Source of the DNA: Erythrobacter litoralis
Lineage (GTDB): Bacteria; Pseudomonadota; Alphaproteobacteria; Sphingomonadales; Sphingomonadaceae
Direction of reading: 5' to 3'
Assembly: GCF_001719165.1 (NCBI RefSeq)
Contig: NZ_CP017057.1
Location: 1,612,001 to 1,676,000, forward strand
DNA length: 64,000 nucleotides
Below are positions 49,854-57,356 of the stretch, one piece after another. The position numbers and the translations under genes were made by a program. Below the pieces are notes generated by a model. The model was not told the origin of the DNA. It did not search any database and saw only the letters and a program-made list of their open reading frames with translations. Position 1 is the stretch's first letter, and every line of letters starts with the position of its first letter.

Positions 49854-50479
49854 CGAGAAAGCTCGGCGGCGGATCGCTCGTCATCGCGACTCACAATGCG
49901 GGCAAGCTCAAGGAAATCGCCGCGCTGCTCGAACCTTACGGGATGAAATGCCTCTCGGCGGGGTCGCTAGGGCTGCCCGAACCGGCCGAAACCGGCACCA
50001 CCTTCGTAGAGAACGCGCTCATCAAGGCGCGCGCCGCCGCGCAGGCTTCCGGGCTGGCCGCACTTGCCGATGACAGCGGGCTTTCGGTCGAAACGTTGGG
50101 CGGGCGGCCCGGCGTCTACACCGCCGACTGGGCAGAGCGCCAATGGTTCGAGGGCGATCCGGGGCGCGACTGGTACATGGCGATGGGCAAGGTCGAGGGG
50201 ATGCTCCAGCAGCTCGGCCCCGATGCCGACCGCTCGGCGGCGTTCCACTGCGTGCTGGCGATCGCGTGGCCCGATGGCGAACAGGTGGTCTACGAAGGAC
50301 GCTGCACAGGCTCGCTCACATGGCCGCCGCGCGGAGACATGGGTTTCGGCTACGATCCGGTCTTCGTGCCGGAAGGTCGCGAGCACACCTTCGCAGAGAT
50401 CGACCCGTCCGAAAAGCACGCCATCAGCCACCGCGCCGACGCCTTCGCAAAGCTCGTCGCCGACCAGTTCGGGGTCTAG
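49850..50479 (+). CDS. rdgB: RdgB/HAM1 family XTP/dITP pyrophosphatase
   Basis: Removes deaminated purine triphosphates. Motifs [52 protein letters not shown] and [20 protein letters not shown] are intact; [13 protein letters not shown] follows. It is 209 residues. The GTG start overlaps the rph stop as GTGA, so translation is coupled. Ends facing the convergent CAP gene. Confidence 0.95.
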   Translation: MTRKLGGGSLVIATHNAGKLKEIAALLEPYGMKCLSAGSLGLPEPAETGTTFVENALIKARAAAQASGLAALADDSGLSVETLGGRPGVYTADWAERQWFEGDPGRDWYMAMGKVEGMLQQLGPDADRSAAFHCVLAIAWPDGEQVVYEGRCTGSLTWPPRGDMGFGYDPVFVPEGREHTFAEIDPSEKHAISHRADAFAKLVADQFGV

Positions 50480-51060
50480 TCGCGCGCGGCCATCCGCCCC
50501 GGGGCGATGCGTTCGCCAATGACATTGCCCGCGGGCCAGTAACGGCACACCAGAACCTCCAGATCACGTCCCCGCGCCGTCGCGCAGCCGACTTCGCGCG
50601 TATCGGCCCAGACGATCTGGGTGTAATGCCCCACATCGCCCCAATTGCCGGTGCGCGAGACATCGGGGAACGTGCCTGCACGGAAATATCTCTTTTCCCC
50701 GGCGAAGGCGGCGATCATGTCGGCGGGCGAGTAATATCCGGCGCTTCCCATCCACAGGTTCTCGCCCGTCCCGTTTCGCCGAGCGCGCGAGGAATGGCGC
50801 AGCACGTTCGCCCGCGCGAGCCGCTCCGCCCAGCCGCGCGCCTCGGCGGCAAGTTCCGGGTTCCAGCGCAGGGGCGCAGTGCCGAACGCGGCCCGTTCGC
50901 GGTTGTGGGCGGCTAGCCAGATTTCCTCCGCCCCCGTCGATGCCCCCGTCGATGCCCCCGCCGACTCCGAAGCCGACCGCTCGCCCGCGCCTGCATCGCC
51001 AGCGCTCACCAGCGCGGCGAGCGCAGCGCACCCGGCCAGAATTGTCGCAAGGGGTTTCAT
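50476..51060 (-). CDS. Secreted CAP/SCP domain protein
   Basis: A 194-residue exported protein. Signal MKPLATILAGCAALAALVSA, then a Ser/Ala/Gly linker containing GASTGASTGA encoded by a 12-bp tandem repeat (50930-50965). The CAP domain follows: LAAHNRERAAFGTAPLRWNP, HSSRARRNGTGENLWMG, GHYTQIVWADTREVGCA and VCRYWPAGN. Bacterial CAP proteins have varied roles, some in envelope or host contact; activity unknown. It sits on the opposite strand within the rph-rdgB-hemW cluster. Confidence 0.88.
   Translation of the reverse strand: MKPLATILAGCAALAALVSAGDAGAGERSASESAGASTGASTGAEEIWLAAHNRERAAFGTAPLRWNPELAAEARGWAERLARANVLRHSSRARRNGTGENLWMGSAGYYSPADMIAAFAGEKRYFRAGTFPDVSRTGNWGDVGHYTQIVWADTREVGCATARGRDLEVLVCRYWPAGNVIGERIAPGRMAARD
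50930..50965. repeat. 12-bp tandem repeat in the CAP-protein linker
   Basis: GCCCCCGTCGAT occurs at 50930-50941 and 50942-50953 with a third partial copy to ~50965. On the minus strand the unit encodes Gly-Ala-Ser-Thr. It is in frame, so slippage would lengthen or shorten the linker by four residues. Confidence 0.85.
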
Positions 51061-51113
51061 GGCCTACATGATGACGCGGACCGTCTTACCAAAGCCTGAA
51101 AGCGCAACGCCCC

Positions 51114-52265
51114 TTGGCCCGAGCCCTCTACATCCACTGGCCTTTCTGCGCGAAGAAGTGCCCTTATTGCGATTTCAATTCGCATGTTCGCCAAGCTGTT
51201 GATCATTCCCGATGGCAGCAAGACCTGATCGCCGACATGCGCGCCGAAGCGCAGGTCGCGGGTGGCGAGACGCTCACCTCGATCTTTTTCGGCGGCGGCA
51301 CGCCCTCGTTGATGCCGCCCGCCCTCGTCGAAGCGCTGCTGGCCGAAGCTGAGCGGCTCTGGGGCTTCGACGATGCGATCGAGATCACGCTCGAGGCCAA
51401 TCCCTCCTCGGTCGAGGCGGCGAATTTCGCAGCGCTGGCGGGCGCGGGCATCAATCGCGTGTCGCTCGGCGTGCAATCGCTCGATGATGCGACGCTGCAC
51501 TGGCTCGGGCGGCTCCACGGTGCGGCCGAGGCGCTGGCGGCGCTGGAGGTTGCGCAGGCGAATTTCGCGCGTGTCAGCTTTGATCTCATCTATGCCCTGC
51601 CCGGCCAGAGCCGGCGCGAATGGGAGAGACAGCTTGCCCGGGCGCTGGCACTGGGCACGTCGCATCTCTCGCTCTACCAATTGACGATCGAGCCGGGCAC
51701 GCGTTTCACCACCGATGTCCGGCGCGGCGTGTTCACACCGCTCGACGACGATGAAGCGGCCGGACTCTTCGATTGCACGCAGGACATGACTGCGGCGGCC
51801 GGTCTTCCTGCCTATGAGACGAGCAATCATGCGCGGCCGGGCGAGGAAAGCCGCCACAATCTCACCTATTGGCGCTACCAGGATTATGCGGGGATCGGCC
51901 CCGGCGCGCACGGCCGGCGAGGCGGGTTCGCGACGGAGCGGCATAAAAAGCCCGAGAACTATCTCGCCGCTGTAGCCGATCGAGGGCACGGCATTGCCGA
52001 GCAGCGCCACCTGCCCCCACCCGAACAGGCGGCAGAGGCACTGCTGATGGGGCTGCGCCTTGTCGAAGGTGTGGACCTTGCCGTGCTATCCGCGCGGTTC
52101 GCCATGACGCGCGGCGAATTGGTGGACGAGAGCGCCCTCGCCCGCTTGCGCGATCTCGGTCTGGTGTGGGAGCGCGGCAGCCGTATCGGGGTCGCTCCGC
52201 CGGGACGCGGATTGCTCGATGCGCTGCTCGGCGAAATCGTCGCGGACGCATTGGTGACGGCGTGA
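51114..52265 (+). CDS. hemW: Radical SAM heme chaperone HemW
   Basis: Radical SAM protein that binds heme and helps deliver it. N-terminal ALYIHWPFCAKKCPYCDFNS has cluster cysteines C12, C16, C19; FFGGGTPSLM, EANP and GVQSLDD complete the radical SAM barrel; the C-terminal HemW region includes GIGPGAHGRR and LLMGLRLVEGVD. The start is a TTG at 51114; no ATG or GTG lies in frame upstream within the gap. 383 residues. Its stop overlaps the xerC GTG as GTGA. Confidence 0.93.
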   Translation: MARALYIHWPFCAKKCPYCDFNSHVRQAVDHSRWQQDLIADMRAEAQVAGGETLTSIFFGGGTPSLMPPALVEALLAEAERLWGFDDAIEITLEANPSSVEAANFAALAGAGINRVSLGVQSLDDATLHWLGRLHGAAEALAALEVAQANFARVSFDLIYALPGQSRREWERQLARALALGTSHLSLYQLTIEPGTRFTTDVRRGVFTPLDDDEAAGLFDCTQDMTAAAGLPAYETSNHARPGEESRHNLTYWRYQDYAGIGPGAHGRRGGFATERHKKPENYLAAVADRGHGIAEQRHLPPPEQAAEALLMGLRLVEGVDLAVLSARFAMTRGELVDESALARLRDLGLVWERGSRIGVAPPGRGLLDALLGEIVADALVTA

Positions 52266-53161
52266 GCGCGGCTGAGCTTCTCGGGGCGTGGCAGCGCCAC
52301 CTCGCCGAGAGCCGCCGCCGCTCGCCCCATACGGTGCGCGCCTATGTCGCGGCGGCGAGCCGTATCGTCCACGCACGCGGGGCTGAACGCATCGAGGATC
52401 TCGCAGGGCTGGAGGCGCATGACCTGCGCCGCCATATCGCGGAACGACGCGCGGGCGGGCTCGGCAATGCGAGCGCGGCGCGCGAACTGTCCGCGCTCAA
52501 GGCCTTCATCGCCTTTGCCCGCGCCGAAAGCGGTGACCCCGACCCCACCGCGCCGCGCCTGCGCGGCCCGCGCCTCAAGAAAGGCCTCCCCCGCCCCGTC
52601 ACCCCCGACGACGCGGTCAATCTCGCCGATCTTGCCGGGGAAAGCGCGCGCGAGGACTGGATCGGCGCGCGCGACCGGGCGGTGCTGCTGCTGATGTACG
52701 GATCGGGCCTGCGCATCGCCGAGGCGCTATCGCTTCAGGGGCGCGACGTGCCTCTGGGCGATACGCTGCAGGTGACCGGCAAGGGCGGCAAGCAGCGCCT
52801 CGTGCCGGTTCTCCCCGTCACCCGCGAGGCGGTGACCGCATATGTCGCCGCCTGCCCGTGGCCGCTATCGGCAAAGGAGCCGCTTTTCCGGGGAGCAAAA
52901 GGCGGGCCCCTTTCGCCCGGAATGGTGCAGAAGGCGATGGCCGGGGCCCGCCGCGCGCTCGGCCTGCCCGACAGCGCCACGCCGCACGCGCTCAGGCACA
53001 GCTTCGCCACCCACCTGCTCGGCGCGGGCGCGGACCTGCGCAGCCTGCAGGCACTGCTCGGCCATGCCTCGCTGGGTTCGACGCAGATCTATACGAAGGT
53101 CGATGCGGCGAGCCTGCTGGAGAACTATCGTCTCGCCCATCCCCGGGCGAAGAAGAGCTAG
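52262..53161 (+). CDS. xerC: Tyrosine recombinase XerC
   Basis: Chromosome-dimer resolvase. N-terminal SAM-like domain (HLAESRRRSPHTVRAYVAA) and catalytic domain with Arg in GSGLRIAEALSL, Lys in GKGGKQR, HALRHSFATHLL, the second His in LGHASLGST and the Tyr nucleophile in IYTKVD. It is 299 residues from GTG 52262, which overlaps the hemW TGA. Complete and typical, so it is the housekeeping Xer protein rather than an integrase of a mobile element. Confidence 0.94.
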   Translation: MSAAELLGAWQRHLAESRRRSPHTVRAYVAAASRIVHARGAERIEDLAGLEAHDLRRHIAERRAGGLGNASAARELSALKAFIAFARAESGDPDPTAPRLRGPRLKKGLPRPVTPDDAVNLADLAGESAREDWIGARDRAVLLLMYGSGLRIAEALSLQGRDVPLGDTLQVTGKGGKQRLVPVLPVTREAVTAYVAACPWPLSAKEPLFRGAKGGPLSPGMVQKAMAGARRALGLPDSATPHALRHSFATHLLGAGADLRSLQALLGHASLGSTQIYTKVDAASLLENYRLAHPRAKKS

Positions 53162-53775
53162 TCCTCGCTCTCGGCCCGCTCCGCCGGTTCCCACGTCACA
53201 ACCCGCCAGACATACCACACCACGCCGAGCGCGAGGCCGGCAATGATCACAATGCTGGCGATGTCCTCATAGGTCTCTAGCAGGCCCGAAAGCGCCGCCC
53301 CGCCGAGGATCAGAAGCGCATTCCAGATGAGCGAGCCGAGGAAGGTAAAAAGGCAGAAGCGCCAGAAGCCCATGCCAGCCAGTCCCGCGGGAAGCGAGAC
53401 GATGGTGCGCAGGACCGGCGAGAAACGCAGGACGAAGACGATCCAGTCGCCGTGCCGCCGGAAGAAATCGCGCGCGCGGGTGAATTCGTCCCACTCGAAA
53501 GTCAGCCAGCGCCCGAACCGGTCTATGAAGGCGCGCAATTGCGCCTCGCTCCAGCGCCGCCCGAGCCAGTACCAGAACAGATTTCCCGCGACGGTCCCGG
53601 TGGTCCCGATGATAAGCAGCGGCGCGAAGGCCATCTCCCCGCGCGCCACCAACACGCCGCCAAAGCCCATGATGACTTCGGAGGGCACGGGCGGAAAGAT
53701 GTTCTCGATCGCCATCAGCAGGAAGATGCCGATATAGCCGCCCTGGCGGATCACCTCGAGAATGAGATCGGTCAT
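53158..53775 (-). CDS. DedA family membrane protein
   Basis: A 205-residue membrane protein with several TM helices. DedA motifs GYIGIFLLMAIENIFPPVPSE, GTTGTVAGNLFWYWLGRR, FFRRHGDWIVFVLRFSPVLRT and FRPF-type SLPAGLAGMGFWRF are present. DedA proteins are reported as phospholipid/undecaprenyl-phosphate flippases. Its stop overlaps the xerC end by 4 nt in convergent order; gshB is upstream by 30 nt. Confidence 0.92.
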   Translation of the reverse strand: MTDLILEVIRQGGYIGIFLLMAIENIFPPVPSEVIMGFGGVLVARGEMAFAPLLIIGTTGTVAGNLFWYWLGRRWSEAQLRAFIDRFGRWLTFEWDEFTRARDFFRRHGDWIVFVLRFSPVLRTIVSLPAGLAGMGFWRFCLFTFLGSLIWNALLILGGAALSGLLETYEDIASIVIIAGLALGVVWYVWRVVTWEPAERAESED

Positions 53776-53805
53776 GCGTATCGAACGCGTGCGCGGCTCA
53801 TTCGT

Positions 53806-54774
53806 TCAAGCCTCCCGTTTCAGGGCAGCGACCCGCGCCTCGATAGCGTCCCAGATCATGCCGGCGACGTCCGTCCCGTCGAAATTGCTGATCGCGACGA
53901 TCCCGGTGGGCGAGGTGACGTTGATCTCGGTCAGCCACTTGCCGCCGATAACGTCGATCCCGACGAAGGTGAGGCCGAGGCGCTTCAGATCCGGGCCCAT
54001 CGCCTCGCAGATCTCGCGTTCGCGTGTCGTCAGCTGCGTCGCCTCCGCGCTGCCGCCCATGGCGAGGTTGGAGCGGAATTCGCCCTTGCCCGGGATACGG
54101 TTGATCGCGCCCGCGATCTCGCCGTCGACCAGCACGATGCGCTTGTCGCCTGTCGCCACTTCGGGAAGGAAGGGCTGGACCATGTGCGGTTCGGGCCAGG
54201 TCTGGTTGAACACCTCGAACAGCGCGGTGAGGTTGTCGCCGCTTTCGGGCACGCGGAAGATCGCCTTGCCGCCATTGCCGTGGATCGGTTTCACCACCAC
54301 CGCGCCGTGCTGCGCCATGAAGCGGCGCACCTCGTCCACGCTGCGCGTCACCAGCGTCGGCGGCATGAAGCGGCGATAGTTAAGCACCATCACCTTTTCG
54401 GGCGCGTTGCGGACATTGGCGGGGTCGTTGACCACCAGCGTCTCGTGCCGGATGCGCTCGAGCATGTGGGTCGCCGTTATGTAGCCCATGTGGAACGGCG
54501 GGTCCTGCCGCATCAGGACGACGTCCACGTCGCGCCCCAGGTCGAGCCGCCGGGTCTCGCCCTTCTCGAAATGATCGCCCTCGACCCGGCGCACCGTGAC
54601 CGGCGCGGCCTGCGCCCACAGCCGGTCGTCGGCATCGAGCGTGAGGCTGCCCACGTGATACTCGAACACCTCGTGCCCGCGCTCCTGCGCGGCGAGCATC
54701 AGCGCGAAGGAGCTGTCGCCCTTTATGTTGATGGTCTCGATCGGGTCCATCTGGACGGCGACGCGCAGGCTCAT
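53806..54774 (-). CDS. gshB: Glutathione synthetase
   Basis: Joins gamma-glutamylcysteine and glycine; ATP-grasp fold, 322 residues. N-terminal RVAVQMDPIETINIKGDSSF and VVLMRQDPPFHMGYITATH are typical; ATP-grasp residues appear in VVKPIHGNGGKAIFRV, FLPEVATGDKRIVLVDGE and EINVTSPTGIVAI. Part of the leftward rsmI-yraN-gshB cluster, starting 11 nt after yraN. Confidence 0.95.
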   Translation of the reverse strand: MSLRVAVQMDPIETINIKGDSSFALMLAAQERGHEVFEYHVGSLTLDADDRLWAQAAPVTVRRVEGDHFEKGETRRLDLGRDVDVVLMRQDPPFHMGYITATHMLERIRHETLVVNDPANVRNAPEKVMVLNYRRFMPPTLVTRSVDEVRRFMAQHGAVVVKPIHGNGGKAIFRVPESGDNLTALFEVFNQTWPEPHMVQPFLPEVATGDKRIVLVDGEIAGAINRIPGKGEFRSNLAMGGSAEATQLTTREREICEAMGPDLKRLGLTFVGIDVIGGKWLTEINVTSPTGIVAISNFDGTDVAGMIWDAIEARVAALKREA

Positions 54775-54785
54775 GAGCTTGTCCC

Positions 54786-55142
54786 TCAGGGTTGGTAGGC
54801 GTTGGCGATGTGGCGCGGGCGGCTGCCGGGTGCAAGGAGCAGCACGTCAATGGTGAAATCATCTTCCGGCTCGGCGTAATCCGCCATGGCGATCTCGGCT
54901 GCGGCGGCAACGCGGTGCAGGCGGCGTTCGTCGATGGCATCGGCGAGGTCCGCGGCATGGGCGCGCCACTTGACCTCGAAGAAGCCGAGCACGCCGCCCT
55001 TGCGCGCGATCAGGTCGATCTCGCCGCGCGGGGTTTTCACCCTTTCGGCGAGCACCCGCCAGCCCTGCTGCATCAGCCATTGTGCCGCCTGCGCCTCGCC
55101 CTCGCGCCCCTTGCGCTCGGCCCGCTCGCGCTTACCGGTCAT
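54786..55142 (-). CDS. YraN family (UPF0102) nuclease-like protein
   Basis: A 118-residue protein of the YraN/UPF0102 family, which has a restriction-endonuclease-like fold: AAQWLMQQGWRVLAERVKTP, the PD-(D/E)xK-like GEIDLIARKGGVLGFFEVKWR and a helical C-terminus. Relatives lie next to rsmI across bacteria; the role is unclear (DNA metabolism is suspected). I start at MTGKRERAERKG (55142), whose ATG overlaps the rsmI TGA as ATGA. Confidence 0.9.
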   Translation of the reverse strand: MTGKRERAERKGREGEAQAAQWLMQQGWRVLAERVKTPRGEIDLIARKGGVLGFFEVKWRAHAADLADAIDERRLHRVAAAAEIAMADYAEPEDDFTIDVLLLAPGSRPRHIANAYQP

Positions 55143-56020
55143 CGGCCCTTCAGCTCCACCGCGCGGGCATAGAGCGCCTTGCGGTCGAGCCCGGTCGCCT
55201 TGGCCACGGCGGCGGCGGCCTTGCTCGGGCTCATTTCCTCGAGCGCCTGGGCGAGCAGCGCGTCCGGGTCGGCGGTGCTGGGTGCGGCGACCGGCGGGCC
55301 GACCAGCAGCACGATCTCGCCCTTGGGGGGATGCGCGGCATAATGCGCGGCGAGATCGGCGGCGATGCCGGTGCGGCATTCCTCGTGCAGCTTGGTCAGT
55401 TCCCGCGCGACAGCAACCTCGCGCTTTGGCCAAACCCCGGCCATCGCCTCGAGACTGCGCACCAGACGCGGGCCGGTCTCGTAGAAGACGAGCGTCGCAT
55501 CGACTTCGCCCAGTTCTTGCAATATTTCGCCGCGCGCCTTTTCCTTTACCGGCAGAAATCCCGCGAACAGGAACCGGTCGTTCGGCAGCCCCGCCAGCGT
55601 CAGACCCGCAATTGCGGCGCAGGGACCGGGAATGGTCGTCACCGCGATCCCCTCCTCCCGCGCCTCCCGCACGAGCCGGTAGCCCGGATCGGAGACGAGC
55701 GGCGTTCCCGCATCGCTCACCAGCGCCACCGGCTCCGCGCGGGCACGATCGAGGATGCGGCGGCGCGTATCCTCGCTCGCATGATCGTCATAGCGCTGCA
55801 TGCGCGCATCGGCTCCGACCGCCTTCAAGAGCTTGCCCGTCACGCGCGTATCCTCGCATGCGATCAGGGCCGCCCGCTTCAACACGTCGACAGCACGGAG
55901 CGTTATGTCGCCGAGATTGCCAATCGGCGTCGCGACGATGTAGAGGCCTGCGCCGAGCGGTTCGCCGTGTGCACGTTCCATCGAGGCGGGATTGGCCGAA
56001 GCGGGACTGGCAATCGTCAT
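55139..56020 (-). CDS. rsmI: 16S rRNA (cytidine1402-2'-O)-methyltransferase RsmI
   Basis: Methylates C1402 in the ribosomal P site. SPOUT/tetrapyrrole-methylase fold: GLYIVATPIGNLGDITLRA, CEDTRVTGKLL, DAGTPLVSDPGYRLV, GPCAAIAGLTLAGLPNDRF and FYETGPRLVRSL. I start at ATG 56020 (293 residues); a TTG at 56059 is possible but unlikely. Its stop overlaps yraN as ATGA. Divergent from the LpoA-like gene over 41 nt. Confidence 0.94.
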   Translation of the reverse strand: MTIASPASANPASMERAHGEPLGAGLYIVATPIGNLGDITLRAVDVLKRAALIACEDTRVTGKLLKAVGADARMQRYDDHASEDTRRRILDRARAEPVALVSDAGTPLVSDPGYRLVREAREEGIAVTTIPGPCAAIAGLTLAGLPNDRFLFAGFLPVKEKARGEILQELGEVDATLVFYETGPRLVRSLEAMAGVWPKREVAVARELTKLHEECRTGIAADLAAHYAAHPPKGEIVLLVGPPVAAPSTADPDALLAQALEEMSPSKAAAAVAKATGLDRKALYARAVELKGR

Positions 56021-56061
56021 CACGGGACTGTCTTTGAAGCAGCGATCGGGGGTCGGCAAGA

Positions 56062-57291
56062 ATGAAGGTCATGAGTATGTCGCTGCAGCGGCACGGCGAG
56101 GCGAAAGGCGGCCTTTTTTCGGGCATCCGCGCCGCGGTTTCGCATCTGAGCCGCCGCAATCTCGTCCTTGCCGCTTCGGCCGCGCTGCTGGGCGCGTGCC
56201 AGGTGATTCCCAAGACCGAGACCGTATCGACCGGTCCCGATCCCGCCACGCCCACTCCGCAGCCGAGCGAGACCGCGCTGCCGAGCGATGCGCAGCGCCA
56301 CCGTGTCGCGCTGCTCGTGCCGCTTGGCGGGACCACGGGCGAGGTCGGCCAAAGCCTCGCCAATGCGACCACGATGGCGCTGATCGACACCAATGCGAGC
56401 AGCCTGCGGATCACCACCTACGACACGACCGGTGGGGCGGGCGAAGCCGCGCGCAAGGCGATCGCCGATGGCAACCGGCTGATCCTCGGACCGCTGCTGG
56501 CCGCCAATATCCCTGCCGTGCAGGCTGCGGCCCGGCCGGCCGGAGTGACCGCGATATCGTTTTCCAACGATGTCTCGGCCGCCAGCGCGGATGTGCTGCT
56601 GATGGGCCATATCCCCGAACAATCGATCGAGCGGACCGTACGCTATGCGCGCGAGAACGGTTCCACCGCCTTCGCCGCGCTCGTGCCCGAAGGCGATTAC
56701 GGCCAGCGTTCCTATGACGCGATGCGCCGCGCGCTGAACGCCTTCGGCGGCAATCTCGTCGCGACCGAGCGCTATTCGCGCGGCAACACCTCGATCCTGA
56801 GCGCCGCGCAGCGTCTGCGCGCGGGCGGTGGCTACGATACCGTGCTGATCGCCGACGGGGCGCGCGCGGCGGTCCAGTCCGCGCCCGAGATCAAGCGCGA
56901 CGGGGCCGAAGGCACGCGCCTGCTCGGCACCGAATTGTGGAGCGGCGAATCGAGCCTCGTTCGTGCTCCGGCGGTCGAGGGCGCGATCTTTTCCGCCGTG
57001 TCGGACAACCGCTTCGCGCGGTTCGCCGAAAGCTACGAGGCGCGTTTCGGCGGCAAGCCCTATCGCATCTCGACGCTCGGCTATGATGCGGTCCTGCTGA
57101 CCTTGCGCATGGCGCAGGAATGGCAGGTCGGCGATCCCTTCCCGCGCGCGGACCTTTACGGGCGCACTTTCATCGGCGTCGACGGTGCATTCCGTTTCCA
57201 GCGCTCGGGCGTGGCCGAACGCGCGCTCGAAGTGCGCAAGGTGACGGGCGGCGCGGTCGTTGAGGTCGAGGCCGCGCCCACCTCGTTCTAG
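56062..57291 (+). CDS. LpoA-like lipoprotein (penicillin-binding protein activator)
   Basis: A 409-residue predicted lipoprotein. A 33-residue basic n-region precedes hydrophobic LVLAASAALLGAC (Cys46 lipobox). The mature part has a periplasmic-binding fold like E. coli LpoA: HRVALLVPLGGTTGEVGQSL, ITTYDTTGGAGEAARKAIAD, GPLLAANIPAVQAAARPAGV and LIADGARAAVQSAPEI. LpoA activates PBP1A from the outer membrane. The long n-region is unusual but no later start fits. Function inferred from family. Confidence 0.85.
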   Translation: MKVMSMSLQRHGEAKGGLFSGIRAAVSHLSRRNLVLAASAALLGACQVIPKTETVSTGPDPATPTPQPSETALPSDAQRHRVALLVPLGGTTGEVGQSLANATTMALIDTNASSLRITTYDTTGGAGEAARKAIADGNRLILGPLLAANIPAVQAAARPAGVTAISFSNDVSAASADVLLMGHIPEQSIERTVRYARENGSTAFAALVPEGDYGQRSYDAMRRALNAFGGNLVATERYSRGNTSILSAAQRLRAGGGYDTVLIADGARAAVQSAPEIKRDGAEGTRLLGTELWSGESSLVRAPAVEGAIFSAVSDNRFARFAESYEARFGGKPYRISTLGYDAVLLTLRMAQEWQVGDPFPRADLYGRTFIGVDGAFRFQRSGVAERALEVRKVTGGAVVEVEAAPTSF

Positions 57292-57319
57292 GAACTGCGC
57301 ATAAGGAAGGCGCTCGCGC

Positions 57320-57349
57320 TTGTGGGCTGCCCGGATGCGGCCCTATAGC
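57320..57349 (+). promoter_or_regulatory. Candidate sigma-70 promoter of parE, possibly leaderless
   Basis: TTGTGG (57320-57325), an 18-nt spacer and TATAGC (57344-57349) precede parE. The ATG begins at 57357, eight bases after the -10 box, and no ribosome site is seen. Inferred only. Confidence 0.4.
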
Positions 57350-57356
57350 GTAGTCC

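Noticed and set aside
52262..53161. Tyrosine recombinase as mark of an integrated element near tRNA-Ser
   Set aside because: All residues and neighbours fit housekeeping XerC; it lies ~29 kb from the tRNA and I noticed no repeat of the tRNA end (attL/attR) in the window.
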